Shown: positions 1 through 10,889, numbered from the stretch's first letter. The stretch is 29,137 bases of DNA from Hepatocystis sp. ex Piliocolobus tephrosceles (GCA_902459845.2 CABPSV020000111.1:1-29137), one strand, 5' to 3'. The notes: generated from the letters alone by a model not told the origin. Translations and numbers: made by a program.

Positions 1-183
1 AAAAAAAAAAAAAAAAAAGGAAAAAAAAATATATTACAAAAGATTAAAAGCACATAGCACATATATGTAGTACCATTTGCCTAACCTATTCCTTATCCAA
101 TCCTACTCCTTATCCCATCTGTTACTAATCGTACTTATTATCCCATCTGTTATTAATCCATTTGTCACAAGAGATACAATAGA
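1..183 (+). promoter_or_regulatory. 5' leader of the eIF3L gene
   Basis: This is an A-tract followed by an unusually C-containing pyrimidine-rich stretch (about 77-160) directly upstream of the eIF3L start codon. It holds a 21-bp direct repeat (110-130 and 138-158, one mismatch, spacing 28). It is probably 5' UTR or core promoter. No transcription start can be fixed from sequence alone. Confidence 0.5.
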
Positions 184-1896
184 ATGTCGAACTTTGAAGG
201 TAATTACGAACAAGAAGAGAAACTAGTTAGTTTCGAAGAAGAAGTCGAATCATTTTTAATAAATTTACATGACCATGTGTATCACCGAAATGCTGAAGCA
301 ATAAAAAAATTATTTGATGTAGATTTTTATATGATATCAGATGTATATTTTAAAAATATACGTTGGCCATCTATAGAATTAGTAGATACTTTTTATAAAC
401 AGAAAAATAGGTACCATAACTTAATACATTCATTATATGAAGAATTATATTATCGTCATGTATTTATAATTAATGATATAACGTTAGAAGATAGAAAAAA
501 TGCTTGGGAAAATTATAAATGTTTATTAAATTTTATTTTGAGTATTTGTTATGAACAGTCAGGTGAAAAAAATGATAATATATTTATGATGCCAAGTATT
601 TGGGTTTATGATTTTTTATCTGAATATGTTTATCAATATCAATCAATGTGTCATTTAAAACAAAATATGTTAAAAGATATTGAATCATATAAAGAAGGAG
701 TTGAGTTTATTAATCAAAATCTTGAATTAAATGATAGTAATTTAGTATTAGAAGTATTACATAGTTTATTTGTAAATGGTGAGTATGTTAATTTACCAGA
801 AGAACAAAGAGTATCTTTTGTTACTAATATGTTTCATATTAATAATGAAAATATTTCAACAAAATATCAATTTTCTTATTTTTCTTGTTGTTCTTTATTA
901 AATGTATATGTATTAATGTGTGATTATTATAATGCATTAAAAATTATTTCTTACATTGAATTTAATCATAAAGCATTATATTGGAAGGTTTTATTATGTC
1001 ATTTAAATATGTTCTATAATATATCGTTTTGTTATATGATGTTACGAAGATACAATGACGCTATTAAAATATTAACACACTTTTTAATTTATTTATCTAA
1101 ACAAAAATTAAATTTATCAAATCAATTACGATACCAACAAGGTTGGGTACATAATTTAATTTATAAATTATATTTAATTGTAATGATTTGTCATTCTTTA
1201 TGTAATATACGATTAGATGAAACTATTTTACACAATATAAAAGAAAAATATGCAAGTAAATTTTATGCCTTACAAAATGCTAATGAACAAACATATACAG
1301 AACTTTTTTATAAAATTGCACCAAAATTTATTGATCCTATATCAAATATAAGTTTCCAATTATTAACAAAATTAGAAAATGGTGAAAATGATTTGAAAAA
1401 ATATAATGCAGATATTACTGCTAGACAATTAGATTTATTTTTAAAAGATGTAAGATACCAAAAAAAAGTTTTTCATTTTATATCTTATGCAAAATTATAT
1501 AATAACATACAACTAAACAAATTAAGTAGTTTAATGAATTATAATAATGATAATATTGAAAATGTTTGTTCTGATATTATGTGCGTAAAAAATTGTAGTA
1601 GACAATTAGTTTGGAAAGAAGGTGCATTATATACTGGTGAACAAGTAACAAATATTTTAGGAAATAATTTTGATTTTTATATTGATATTGATATTTTAAA
1701 TATAAAAACAAGAAAACAACAAAAACTTTTTATTGATTACTTTCTTCATCAAATTAAAATCTGCAAAAATCTTTCTAACACACTACAAGGAACTGGATCA
1801 ACTAATGTATATAAAACTAAGTTTGAAAATTATAAACAAAAAAAAAATAAAAAAAAAACAAAACCAAAAGCTCTCGATAATGAGGTACATGCGTAA
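184..1896 (+). CDS. EIF3L: Eukaryotic translation initiation factor 3 subunit L (eIF3L)
   Basis: This is a single-exon, 570-residue protein, close to the size of animal eIF3L (about 560). eIF3L is a PCI-type subunit of the eIF3 complex, which loads the 43S preinitiation complex in the cytosol. Family signatures I can read: near the N-terminus a segment on the pattern V-Y-F-K-N-x-x-W-P; then E-E-L-Y-Y-R-H-V (human eIF3L has E-L-Y-Y-R-H); then P-S-x-W-V-Y-D-F-L-S-E-Y-V-Y-Q-Y-Q-S (human equivalent: P-N-Q-W-L-W-D-I-I-D-E-F-I-Y-Q-F-Q-S). The middle and C-terminal parts are helical and PCI-like. The tail (about residues 545-570) is Lys-rich. The ATG at 184 is the first in frame, and the conserved block begins soon after it. 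No low-complexity insertion breaks the core, unlike many neighbours. From memory this is PF3D7_0612100. Confidence 0.95.
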   Translation: MSNFEGNYEQEEKLVSFEEEVESFLINLHDHVYHRNAEAIKKLFDVDFYMISDVYFKNIRWPSIELVDTFYKQKNRYHNLIHSLYEELYYRHVFIINDITLEDRKNAWENYKCLLNFILSICYEQSGEKNDNIFMMPSIWVYDFLSEYVYQYQSMCHLKQNMLKDIESYKEGVEFINQNLELNDSNLVLEVLHSLFVNGEYVNLPEEQRVSFVTNMFHINNENISTKYQFSYFSCCSLLNVYVLMCDYYNALKIISYIEFNHKALYWKVLLCHLNMFYNISFCYMMLRRYNDAIKILTHFLIYLSKQKLNLSNQLRYQQGWVHNLIYKLYLIVMICHSLCNIRLDETILHNIKEKYASKFYALQNANEQTYTELFYKIAPKFIDPISNISFQLLTKLENGENDLKKYNADITARQLDLFLKDVRYQKKVFHFISYAKLYNNIQLNKLSSLMNYNNDNIENVCSDIMCVKNCSRQLVWKEGALYTGEQVTNILGNNFDFYIDIDILNIKTRKQQKLFIDYFLHQIKICKNLSNTLQGTGSTNVYKTKFENYKQKKNKKKTKPKALDNEVHA

Positions 1897-1991
1897 ATTT
1901 TAACTGCCTTTAACTTTTTCGTGAATACACAAACATGGTACACGTGTACCGTAATATTGTACATATTTTTAATATAATATAATATAATATA

Positions 1992-2033
<42 letters not shown>

Positions 2034-2294
2034 CCACTTACACAATATATAATCCTGAAAACTCACGTTTCGTACAAATTCCCCCACAACAGTTTAAAAA
2101 CATAATTGGGCATATACATACTTTAAAGTGTTTGTTTTTCTTCTTCTTCTTCTTTATTTGTTCTTTTTTCTTTTTTCATTTTTTGCATATGTACGTTCAT
2201 TTTTGTACATACTGTGGACTGTGGACTGTGGACATGTTCATGTAAATATTTTATTTTTATGCTATTATTTTTATCACCCATAGTCTATTTTTTG

Positions 2295-2334
<40 letters not shown>

Positions 2335-2630
2335 CGAAATGCAAAATGTTGAACAAAGTTAACAAATTAAAGTTTACAATTTTTGTAAAAATAATTAACT
2401 CTAAAGTTGTTACTCCTGTGTGTATGTATTTGTATACAAATGTGTTGAAGCGCATTTTTATGCATAGCCTAGGTTTATAACATATGTATATAACACATGT
2501 ATGCATATATCGTAATAGTTTAGTAGTTTCTTATCATTTTAACGTTTCTTTTTATGCGAAATGTTTTTTTTTCACCGTTAGTGCGTGTAAATATATGTAT
2601 ATGTGCGTATACATGTTTACGGAAAAACGT

Positions 2631-2701
<71 letters not shown>

Positions 2702-2796
2702 TTTTGGAGAATCCGATTGTGCATAATAAACATATGTAATTGTAATGCAAGCGTTTACATATAATTATAATTAAAAAAAAACAGAATAGAAAAAAA

Positions 2797-2834
<38 letters not shown>

Positions 2835-2914
2835 CCCGTATATGCTCAACAAGTTTTATCGAAATAGTATATTGCTAATATATCTCCATGCAATTGAGTG
2901 TTTTATTTTAAAAA
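1897..2914. other. Intergenic spacer, eIF3L to small membrane protein gene
   Basis: This AT-rich spacer holds a TATAA-rich patch and a T-tract (about 1996-2033), a 3-copy heptamer CTGTGGA near 2212-2232, a long A-tract (about 2295-2330), an 18-copy TTTA tetranucleotide run (2632-2703) and a TA dinucleotide run (about 2792-2830). Open frames here are low-complexity artefacts. The interval must contain the eIF3L 3' UTR and the promoter of the gene at 2915, but I cannot place either. Confidence 0.6.
2632..2703. repeat. TTTA tetranucleotide microsatellite
   Basis: This is an uninterrupted run of about 18 TTTA units in the spacer upstream of the small membrane protein gene. Pure tetranucleotide runs of this kind are usually length-polymorphic between isolates. 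Confidence 0.9.
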
Positions 2915-3002
2915 ATGAATGAAGTAGGTTTTCTTTCTCATCCGCCCCCTAAACCAGATTTTTGGATTTATTTTGCCAAATACTTAAGACTCCCATGGGT
3001 TC

Positions 3003-3053
<51 letters not shown>

Positions 3054-3587
3054 CAAAGCAAAGGAAGAAAGCAGGCATAAAATGTGTGTAACAAATATGT
3101 AAATATGTGCGCATATGTACATTCAAGCACACAAGCATATATACATAATTATCCCATTATTTTTTGAACATAACTTTTTTATTATAAAAAAAAATGTAGT
3201 GGGCAATTGTTTTGGTTCCCTTCATTCTGTTCGCTATTTACTTGAAATTTACTATGCGTAAGATAAAAAAAATTAATTAGTAAAAACCTGGTTAAGCAAC
3301 TTCAACCATGTACATGTTTTTTTTTTTTTTTTTTTTTAACTTGAATGAAAATAACAAATTAAGTTAAAGAAAACGTATTTTATATTAGTTTTTTGTTAAA
3401 GCTTTAATATGCTTTTTTATGTAATATGCAACACTTTTTTTTTTTTTTTTTTTTTTTTTTTGTAGCTTCTTATGCAAAGCAAGAAAAAGAAGCTTCAGAG
3501 AAATCAAATGTTGATAATAAAGCAAAAGAAAATAAACTAACCAAAAAAATAAGCAAAAAAGAAAGCAATCAAGCAAGCAATATATGA
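2915..3587 (+). CDS. Small single-pass membrane protein, three exons, function unknown
   Basis: This gene was assembled from three exons: 2915-3004, 3200-3257 and 3466-3587. The introns start GTAAAA and GTAAGA and end TGTAG and TGTAG, the second after a long T-tract. Junction phases are 0 and 1, and together they give an 89-residue frame ending in TGA. The N-terminal 30 residues contain S-H-P-P-P-K-P-D-F-W and a conserved-looking F-A-K-Y-L-R-L-P-W. Exon 2 encodes almost exactly one hydrophobic segment (about residues 29-47, beginning W-A-I-V-L-V-P-F), and exon 3 gives a charged Lys/Glu/Ser tail. Exon GC content is clearly above that of the flanking DNA. There is no signal peptide, so a tail-anchored-like or single-pass protein of an internal membrane (ER or mitochondrion) is possible; that is inference. 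I do not recognise the family. It is probably the gene between eIF3L and LSM12 in P. falciparum (PF3D7_0612000 by position). Confidence 0.75.
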
Positions 3588-4406
3588 ATGAATGAAGTAA
3601 AAAAAATAAATGATGATTACATAACATTTGCATGATCTGATAATATTAAAATGAACATTTTCGATATAATGAACTCAAAAAAAAAACTTTCAGTTTTATA
3701 AAAAAAAAATTATAAATATGTGTCTACATTACAATGTGTATACAAAATAAGTACATGTAAGTACATATATATATATATATACCTATATATGTACATGTGG
3801 GTAAAGTTGTTCATACAAAATTTAATTATTTCTAAATAAAAACAAAAAAATTATAAGTAGAAATAACCCTATTTTATAAAATTCTTTTATTTTATTTATT
3901 TATTTTTTTTTTTTTTGTGGCACAACATTTGTAATACTTAATTAACTGAATAGCAACATATTATTTTATTTTATTTTTTTTTTTTTTTTTGTGTATTTAA
4001 AACGAAAGCATGATGTTTGTAAGGTTAAGATTTATTAATTAATTAATATAATCTGAAACTGATATGACTTTAGGATGTTATTATGCCACAACGGACATGT
4101 TTTTTTTTTGTCGAAACTTAGATATCTGCATAAACAAACGAAATGAGGAAAAATGTATAAAATAAATGAAATAAAAAAAAAATGTATAAAATAAATGAAA
4201 TAAAAAAAAAATGTATAAAATAAATGAAATAAAAAAAAAATGTATAAAATAAATAAAAAACAAAAACAAAAACAAAAACAAATAAAAAACACGATTTTTA
4301 TTTTGTTTTATCACACTGTCATACGTTTCTTGTAACTTAAAAATATATTCATGTATATACATGTTTTATATGCAGTTCTATGTGTGCATAGTTTTTATAA
4401 TAATTT
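3588..4406. other. Convergent 3' spacer between the small membrane protein gene and LSM12
   Basis: Both flanking genes end here, so it should hold two facing 3' UTRs. It contains T-tracts near 3904-3917 and 3975-3990, a TA run near 3765-3781 and a four-copy 29-bp repeat (listed separately). I see no coding signal. Confidence 0.6.
4153..4255. repeat. 29-bp tandem repeat, four copies
   Basis: The unit begins ATGTATAAAATAAATGAAAT and ends in an A-run. It recurs at 4153, 4182, 4211 and 4240 with exact 29-bp spacing, the last copy being incomplete. It lies in the 3' flank of LSM12 and is non-coding. Confidence 0.9.
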
Positions 4407-5301
4407 TTAATTTACCACTGTTGTAAATCTTTCTTTTAACTTTTCATTTTTTGCTACACAATTATCAGGACCATATGGTGGTTGAATTCGAATATCTCCA
4501 TTCAAAACTAAAATATCTTTATTACTCCAAGCACAATCGGGATGTCTGTGTTTTTTTATAAAATAAATATATGTATAAGTATATGTATATGTATAAGTAT
4601 ATGTATAAATATATGTATAAGTATATGTATATGTATAAGTATATGTATAAATATATGTATAAGTATATGTATAAGTATAAATATATGTTTATGTATAAGT
4701 ATATGTATATGTATAAGTATAAGTATATGTATAAGTATATATATATGTATAAGTATAAGTATATGTATAAGTATATGTATAAGTATATGTATAAGTATAT
4801 GTATAAGTATATGTATAAGTATATGTATAAGTATAGGTATATATATTTTTTTTTAACTTACGTTTTCCATATAAAATCAAACAAATCCTGTGCCTCCTTT
4901 GTAATACCAACACCAATACGCATCTTATTTTTTTTAAAATTATCTATAGCCTTTCTTTCAACTTTTTCAACAATATTAGGGTCTATTGTTGGTACTGGAT
5001 CCCATGAATTTTTCATTTTCCTTTTTGTCTCAATATCTACAATTATACTGATTTTAATTATATAAAAATTTGCTGTATCATTTTTATTATTATTACTATT
5101 ACTGTTACTATTAACATTATTACTGTTTGTGTTATTACTGTTAATATTTTTACTATTATTATCTTCTTTTACAATAATAAAATTTAAACGATTATCGTAA
5201 CAATAAAACTCACCTTCATATATGTTACCATCACATGTTTTTATTACTACTGTATGACCAAAATACAGAGATGGGTTAAAATCAAACTTATTTATTACCA
5301 T
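4407..5301 (-). CDS. LSM12: LSM12-like protein (LSM domain plus anticodon-binding-like domain)
   Basis: The gene has two exons on the minus strand: 5301-4862 and 4545-4407. The donor is GTAAGT at 4861 and the acceptor CACAG at 4550-4546. The joined frame is 192 residues. The N-terminal part (about residues 1-95) is an Sm/LSM fold that opens with [17 protein letters not shown] and has D-G-x-I-Y-E-G-E-F, split by an Asn/Ser-rich insertion at about residues 48-75. The second domain matches the LSM12 C-terminal domain: I-G-V-G-I-T-x-x-A-Q-x-L-F-D, then across the splice junction W-K-T-H-P-D-C-A-W, and [12 protein letters not shown] (human LSM12 has I-T-P-P-Y and E-N-C at the same place). LSM12 proteins bind RNA and act with ataxin-2-type proteins in mRNA control. 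Intron retention would stop translation at once, because the donor reads ACG-TAA. From memory and position, PF3D7_0611900. Confidence 0.92.
4563..4847 (-). repeat. 12-bp minisatellite filling the LSM12 intron
   Basis: The 316-bp intron (4546-4861) is almost entirely a variable array of TATAAG and TATATG hexamers (plus strand), often alternating as a 12-mer. Read in the sense direction of LSM12 it is CTTATA/CATATA and contains no AG and no GT between the donor and the real acceptor. Open frames on both strands here (Tyr-Lys/Met and Ile-Cys/Ser or Tyr-Thr repeats) come from the repeat and are not genes. Confidence 0.9.
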
Positions 5302-5400
5302 AGTAAAAATCTATGAACTATAAATCACGTACGTACATAAGCATATATACATATATATATATATATATTTTTTGTATTTGTTTTATGTATATTTAAAAAT

Positions 5401-5503
5401 TTTTGTAACTTTTTTTTTTCTTTTTTTTGTAACTTTTTTTTTTTTCTTTTTTTTTGTAACTTTTTTTTTTTTCTTTTTTTTTGTAACTTTTTTTTTTTTC
5501 TTT
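5401..5503. repeat. T-rich imperfect tandem repeat (GTAAC plus T-run), four copies
   Basis: GTAAC recurs at about 5405, 5429, 5456 and 5483, each followed by a T-run broken by one C. It lies just upstream of the LSM12 start, so it may be in its 5' leader, where the minus-strand RNA would read A-rich with GUUAC islands. Confidence 0.75.
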
Positions 5504-5637
5504 ATGATTTATTTCCACTAATTTATAAATTATAAAAATGATAAAAGCAAATGTTTAGGCAAAGTATAATGTTCATGTTGCTATATATAGATCTTACATA
5601 TTTGTTCATTCCTGTGTATATATATATATATATATAT

Positions 5638-5685
<48 letters not shown>

Positions 5686-5970
5686 AATACTTAAATATTT
5701 TTGAACATAGTTAATAAAAAATAATATATAGAAAATATTATTTACGAATAACTTATGGATGATATTTTTTTTTTTTAAACATAAAACGTCTTTTTTATTT
5801 TCAAAAGTTGATATACGTCCACACATATGTACATATATATATACAATTTTTATTAGTATACTTTTTATATATGCCTCATTCCAGTAAACCTACTGCGTCA
5901 TATGCATAAAATAATACATACACATAGAAAAACAATATTTTTCTTTTTTCTTTTTTTTGATATTGTACTT

Positions 5971-6001
<31 letters not shown>

Positions 6002-6564
6002 AACTATATAAAAAACACATAAAAACAATATAATTATGGAAACTCAAAAAAACATAACTTCAACTATACATAATTTTATAAGTTTTAATTTGATTCGTTA
6101 ATAGGAATGTTGTTTTTAAAAAAATAACATATATATGCATATGTATTATAATTCTTTTATTTTATTCACATATAATTAAATATAGTTCGAACTTATGATT
6201 TAAGATATTTCATAATGTATACAATTATTATACATATAAATAATATGTTTTAATATAACTTTTTTTATTTTTATTTTTTTTTTTTAATAATGTAACATTA
6301 TAAATTTAATCTAAACTTGTATTATAACGGGTTCGGTATTAGCATATATCAAAAAGAAAAGAAAAAAAAATGAATTCATTTAAAGGTAATAATGTTTTCA
6401 TATTTTTTTTTTTTCTTTTTTTTTTCTTTTTTTTTTTTTTTTTCTTTTTTTTTAATGGAACAAACATTTACCATGTAAAAAATACAAAACTATATATTAG
6501 ATTAAAATTTTGTCAACACTTTAAGCAACCATTTGAACGATCGTTTGAACTATGGCTTGAATAG

Positions 6565-6602
<38 letters not shown>

Positions 6603-6756
6603 GTTGTAAATTATTAAAGTAATATGCTGATATAAATAGTGAATATATGAACGGAAAACATATAATATACAAATGTTCTTGAAGAAATTTAATTGAAAAA
6701 AAAAAAAAAAATATATATAGTTTAACATATGTGTTGTTTTGTATTTTTAATATATG

Positions 6757-6900
6757 TTAATTTAGTCATGTATGCTAATTTAGTCATGTATGTTATTTTA
6801 GTCATGTATGTTATTTTAGTCATGTATGTTAATTTAGTCATGTATGTTAATTTAGTCATGTATGCTAATTTAGTCATGTATGTTATTTTAGTCATATATG
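6757..6900. repeat. 18-bp tandem repeat, eight copies
   Basis: The core TTTAGTCATGTATG recurs eight times at exact 18-bp spacing. Three linker variants appear in the order A B C C A A B C (A = TTAA, B = CTAA, C = TTAT before the core); the last copy has CATATATG. No open frame is kept through it. Confidence 0.92.
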
Positions 6901-7422
6901 TATAGTATTAATATTAATTTACAACCAAATTTTTATATTAAAAAAATAAAACAATAAACTAATTCTAAAAATGTTACTTTGTTATGTGTGAAATGACATG
7001 GCTTACATATGTAAAGATGTATTTTACGTTGAAACACTGAAAAGTATCATCTGATATACTATTTTTTTATAAAGTAAATAAAACATTTACATACATGATT
7101 AAAAAATTAAAATAAAGAATGAAATTTATGATATAGAAACGAACAATTGTATAAATAAAACTACGATATACACATACATATATGTATATGTATTCTATTC
7201 TTTTATGAAATAAAAAAAAATAACAAAAATCTTTAATTCTTATTTAGAGTGATATATATATTTTTTTTTTAATAAAAAGGTGAACTATTGTAAAATAAAA
7301 AAAGTGTAGATATTATTATGTGCCTACCTACATTATATATTTTTTTTTGTAATAGGCTTACCTTTATCTGCACATTGCTTTTTTAATATTCACATAAACA
7401 AACTAAAAAATTGTAACAAAAG

Positions 7423-7462
<40 letters not shown>

Positions 7463-7637
7463 TAGCATAGGTTAATAAAAATCTCTATAATTCACATTCA
7501 CATAAAATTTATATAAATGTATATATATAGTATTTTATACTTTTAACAAGAATTTTTTTTTTACGTATAGTATTATTTTATTTTTATTTTTTTACACATG
7601 TCATATATATACATATATAATAAAAACAAAATGTTGC

Positions 7638-7675
<38 letters not shown>

Positions 7676-7960
7676 AAAAAGGGTACTTTGTGGTTAATTT
7701 CATTTTAATTTATATATATATTTTTTCTTTCATATAAAGAAATGTATATAAAACTTACATGTTGTGTGCATGTATACATACATAACAATAGACAGGCATG
7801 TAGATATACAAACATGCATTCGTGTATATATACATATGTAAATGTTTCGAATTAATATTTATTAGTTTGTCGTAACTAGCATTTCTTTTGATCATATGAT
7901 GAATATTAATAATCATTATTATTATTATTTTTTTTTTTTTTTTGTTCGATGGTTTCAACA

Positions 7961-8010
<50 letters not shown>

Positions 8011-9429
8011 ACATTAGCATATTATATATATGTAATTATATAATTAAATATTTCCTCATGACACAAAAGAAGCTAATGACTTTATTTAAAAAAAAAAAAA
8101 ATAATTACATTGTAATGATTTAAATATATATATATTTTTATAAAATAAAAAATTTATAAACAAAATGTTATGTAGTCATTTTTTTTAATACTTCTTAGAA
8201 TATTTTGGAATAATTTTAAAACATAAGATAGTTGGACAACAACACGGTTAAATTTTCACATAAGTTTCATTAATAAAAAATAAAACTAACAAATAATTTT
8301 GCTTTACTTTATTAATAAAATAAAAAATTACCTCAACTGAAACATGTTCATATATATACACACATATGTATATATATATATATATATATAAGCATATTTT
8401 TGTAAAATGTGCTTTACTTTTTTATTTTTTATTTTTTCTTTGTAAGTTTAATGAATAAAAATATAATGTATATATTTTTGTCCTACATATAAAATACTTC
8501 AAGACTGATTATTGTTAAGTTATATATATATATATAGAACATTGTAATTTTTATTTTTTTTATAATATTATTAATTATTTTACATATGTTTTTTTTTAAC
8601 ATATTAAAATGTAATTATTTGTAATGTATGACACATGGCGTAAATAATTCATTAAAATACTTTCAATGAAAAAAAAAAAAAAAAAAAAAATTAACATACG
8701 TGTTCATATATTCTTTTCGTATTATTTTGCACATTTTTTTTTTTTTTTTTTTTTTTTTGTTCTTACCATTCTCGACAAATGCATTTTAAATTGTTTATAA
8801 TTTTATGTATTATTCATTTTATTTGTTTATTTTTTTTATTTCGCTCATTTTTTTTTTTTTTTGTTTGTTTATTTTGTTTTATTATTTATTTATTCTTTTT
8901 TTGCCTCTTTGCAACCATATTTTTTTGCATGATATTTTTATTTACCCACTTATTTGTTTATTGTATTTTATTTTTACTTTATTTTCATTTTATTTTATTT
9001 TTATTTTTTTTTTATTTATTTTTTTTTCGCCACCTTTACAACAATTTATCTTTCACATCTTACCTTATTTATCATTTATTTTTTTTAATACTTTTTTTAT
9101 TTTCACATTAATTTAATATTTGCATAGTTGATAATGTTCAACACTTGTTTCTAATGTAGCAACATAAATTCGATTCGTAAAATATCAACAGAACATGGAT
9201 GTATATATGTAGGTATATATATATATATATATATATGTACATAATGCATATGTCTGTATGAAAGCGGATGAAAGAAAAGTCTGTTACTATAACGCTTATT
9301 TTTAATTTTTTTATATATGTACATAATAAGAAGATTTAAAAATAAGTGTTTTTATTTTTTTTTTTTTTCGCCTCATAACAAATTGTAATATCTCATGTTT
9401 TTTCTTTTTTGTTTCTAATTTTATTTATT

Positions 9430-9478
<49 letters not shown>

Positions 9479-9589
9479 CGTTTCCATATTTTATTTGCCT
9501 TGATTATATATTGGCACTAACATTTACTAATTATATTTACATCTGCACACATTTATGTAATATATAAAAAAACAAAAAAAAGAATAAGA

Positions 9590-9780
9590 AACAAACAAAA
9601 AGAAAAAAAAAGGAACAAATAAAAAATAAAATAGCAAAAGGGAACAAATAAAAAGGTAAAAGAGAACAAATATAAAGGTAAAAGAAAACAAATATAAAGG
9701 TAAAAGGGAACAAGTAAAAAGGAAAAAAAAAAAAAAAGGAACATATAAAAAGGCAAAAAGGGAATAAATAAAAAAAAAAA
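9590..9780. repeat. Purine-only A/G imperfect repeats
   Basis: An A-rich stretch with repeated GGAACAAATA and AAAGGTAAAAG elements about 20-24 bp apart. Apart from occasional C and T it is a purine strand. It is non-coding; antisense open frames through it are Phe/Leu/Pro artefacts. Confidence 0.6.
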
Positions 9781-10050
9781 AGAAACTTCATAACAGTTGA
9801 AATTTTTTTTTTTTTTTTTTTTTTTCTTTTATGTTTTAAAATTTTTGGCAAAATAATATGCCATAAATTTAAAGTGTATATGATAATTATTATTAGTAAC
9901 CTCTATTGTTTTATTAACTTTTAATAAACTAATATTTTTTTTTATTTGCTATAAATTTATATCTTCTTATACTCTTTTATATGTTAATTCATAATTATTG
10001 CCATTAATACATACATTTTGAAAACTTATGTTAATATGTATATTAAATAC

Positions 10051-10084
<34 letters not shown>

Positions 10085-10230
10085 TCTTACATATTTATAC
10101 TTTGTATGTATACAAAATAAAATTTATTAACATAAAGTGCTTACCTAATTGTATACCCACATATACAGTTTGCTTTCATATATTACACAACTTCATAAAA
10201 AAAATAGACTGCTGTGTATAAATAAATGTC

Positions 10231-10266
10231 CTTGTACTTGTACTTGTACTTGTACATGTACATGTA
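10231..10266. repeat. CTTGTA hexamer array
   Basis: Four copies of CTTGTA are followed by two of CATGTA, about 620 bp upstream of the Asn-rich gene. The transition creates the palindrome TACATGTACATGTA. Confidence 0.85.
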
Positions 10267-10889
10267 GTTAACTAGATTAACTGTGGCAGTATTGTTTAAT
10301 TTTTAGACTACATTTTTTTTTTATATTTATTATGAAACATATGTGTTTAAATAAATGAATTACAAGTGTAAACACTTTTGCAATATATAATAATATACTT
10401 ACCTGCTTACGTATGTATATATGTATTTATGTATATATGTATTTATGTATTTATGTATATATGTATTTATGTATGCACGTGTTTATATATTTGTACAAAG
10501 CATGATTTTTTCATTTTTAATGCTAGCGCAACGTATCAGTTTGTATGAAATTTAAATTTGTCATTATACAATTATATTAACATAAAAAAAAAAAAAAAAA
10601 AAAAATCTACATACATACATACATTTGAATGTATATATATGTAGATCAATATTTATCTCTATATATGTTACAGATAATAAAGAATGTTTACAAAATTATT
10701 AAAAAAAGATAAATTAAAAAAAAAATTAAAAAAAAAATTAAAAAATAAATTAAAAAAAAAATAAAAAAAAAATAAAAAAAAAATAAAAAAAAAAAAAATA
10801 AATAAATAAAGGCAAAAAAAATAGAGGCAAAAAATATTAAGGCAAAAGGAGCAAAGGTGGAAAAAAATTAAAGGGGGAAAAAAAAAAAA

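Larger units (their letters stand above)
5302..10889. other. 5.6-kb divergent intergenic region
   Basis: This lies between the starts of LSM12 (-) and the Asn-rich gene (+), so it must contain both promoters and both 5' leaders. It is very AT-rich, with poly(A) or poly(T) tracts of 25-45 bases near 5642-5681, 6568-6600, 7422-7460, 7640-7671, 7962-8007, 8668-8690, 8734-8758 and 9430-9474, TA runs, and several minisatellites listed separately. The last 200 bp before the ATG are A-rich with scattered GGC/GGA. I found no multi-exon gene, tRNA or rRNA. Open frames of 60-110 codons here are homopolymer artefacts (poly-Phe, poly-Lys). Long unannotated non-coding transcripts cannot be excluded. Confidence 0.6.

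Noticed and set aside
4542..5065. Plus-strand open frames of 104 and 164 codons and a minus-strand 75-codon frame over the LSM12 intron
   Set aside because: They are made of the 12-bp intron repeat read in several frames (Ile-Cys/Ser, Tyr-Lys/Met, Tyr-Thr) and partly run antisense to the LSM12 exon.
6301..6350. GGGTTCGGT segment considered as a tRNA T-arm
   Set aside because: No acceptor stem, anticodon arm or D-arm can be folded around it.
6370..6564. 64-codon frame starting MNSFKGN with a long poly-Phe run
   Set aside because: The middle is a T-tract, there is no recognisable domain, and the end shows no family match. I considered a first exon ending at GGTAATAA but found no partner exon that made sense.
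6757..6900. Considered as a CRISPR-like array
   Set aside because: Units abut with no unique spacers; this is a eukaryotic nuclear minisatellite.
8779..9116. Hydrophobic Phe/Leu-rich frames of about 100 codons
   Set aside because: Two frames of the same T-rich DNA are open at once, which is the mark of low complexity and not of a membrane protein.
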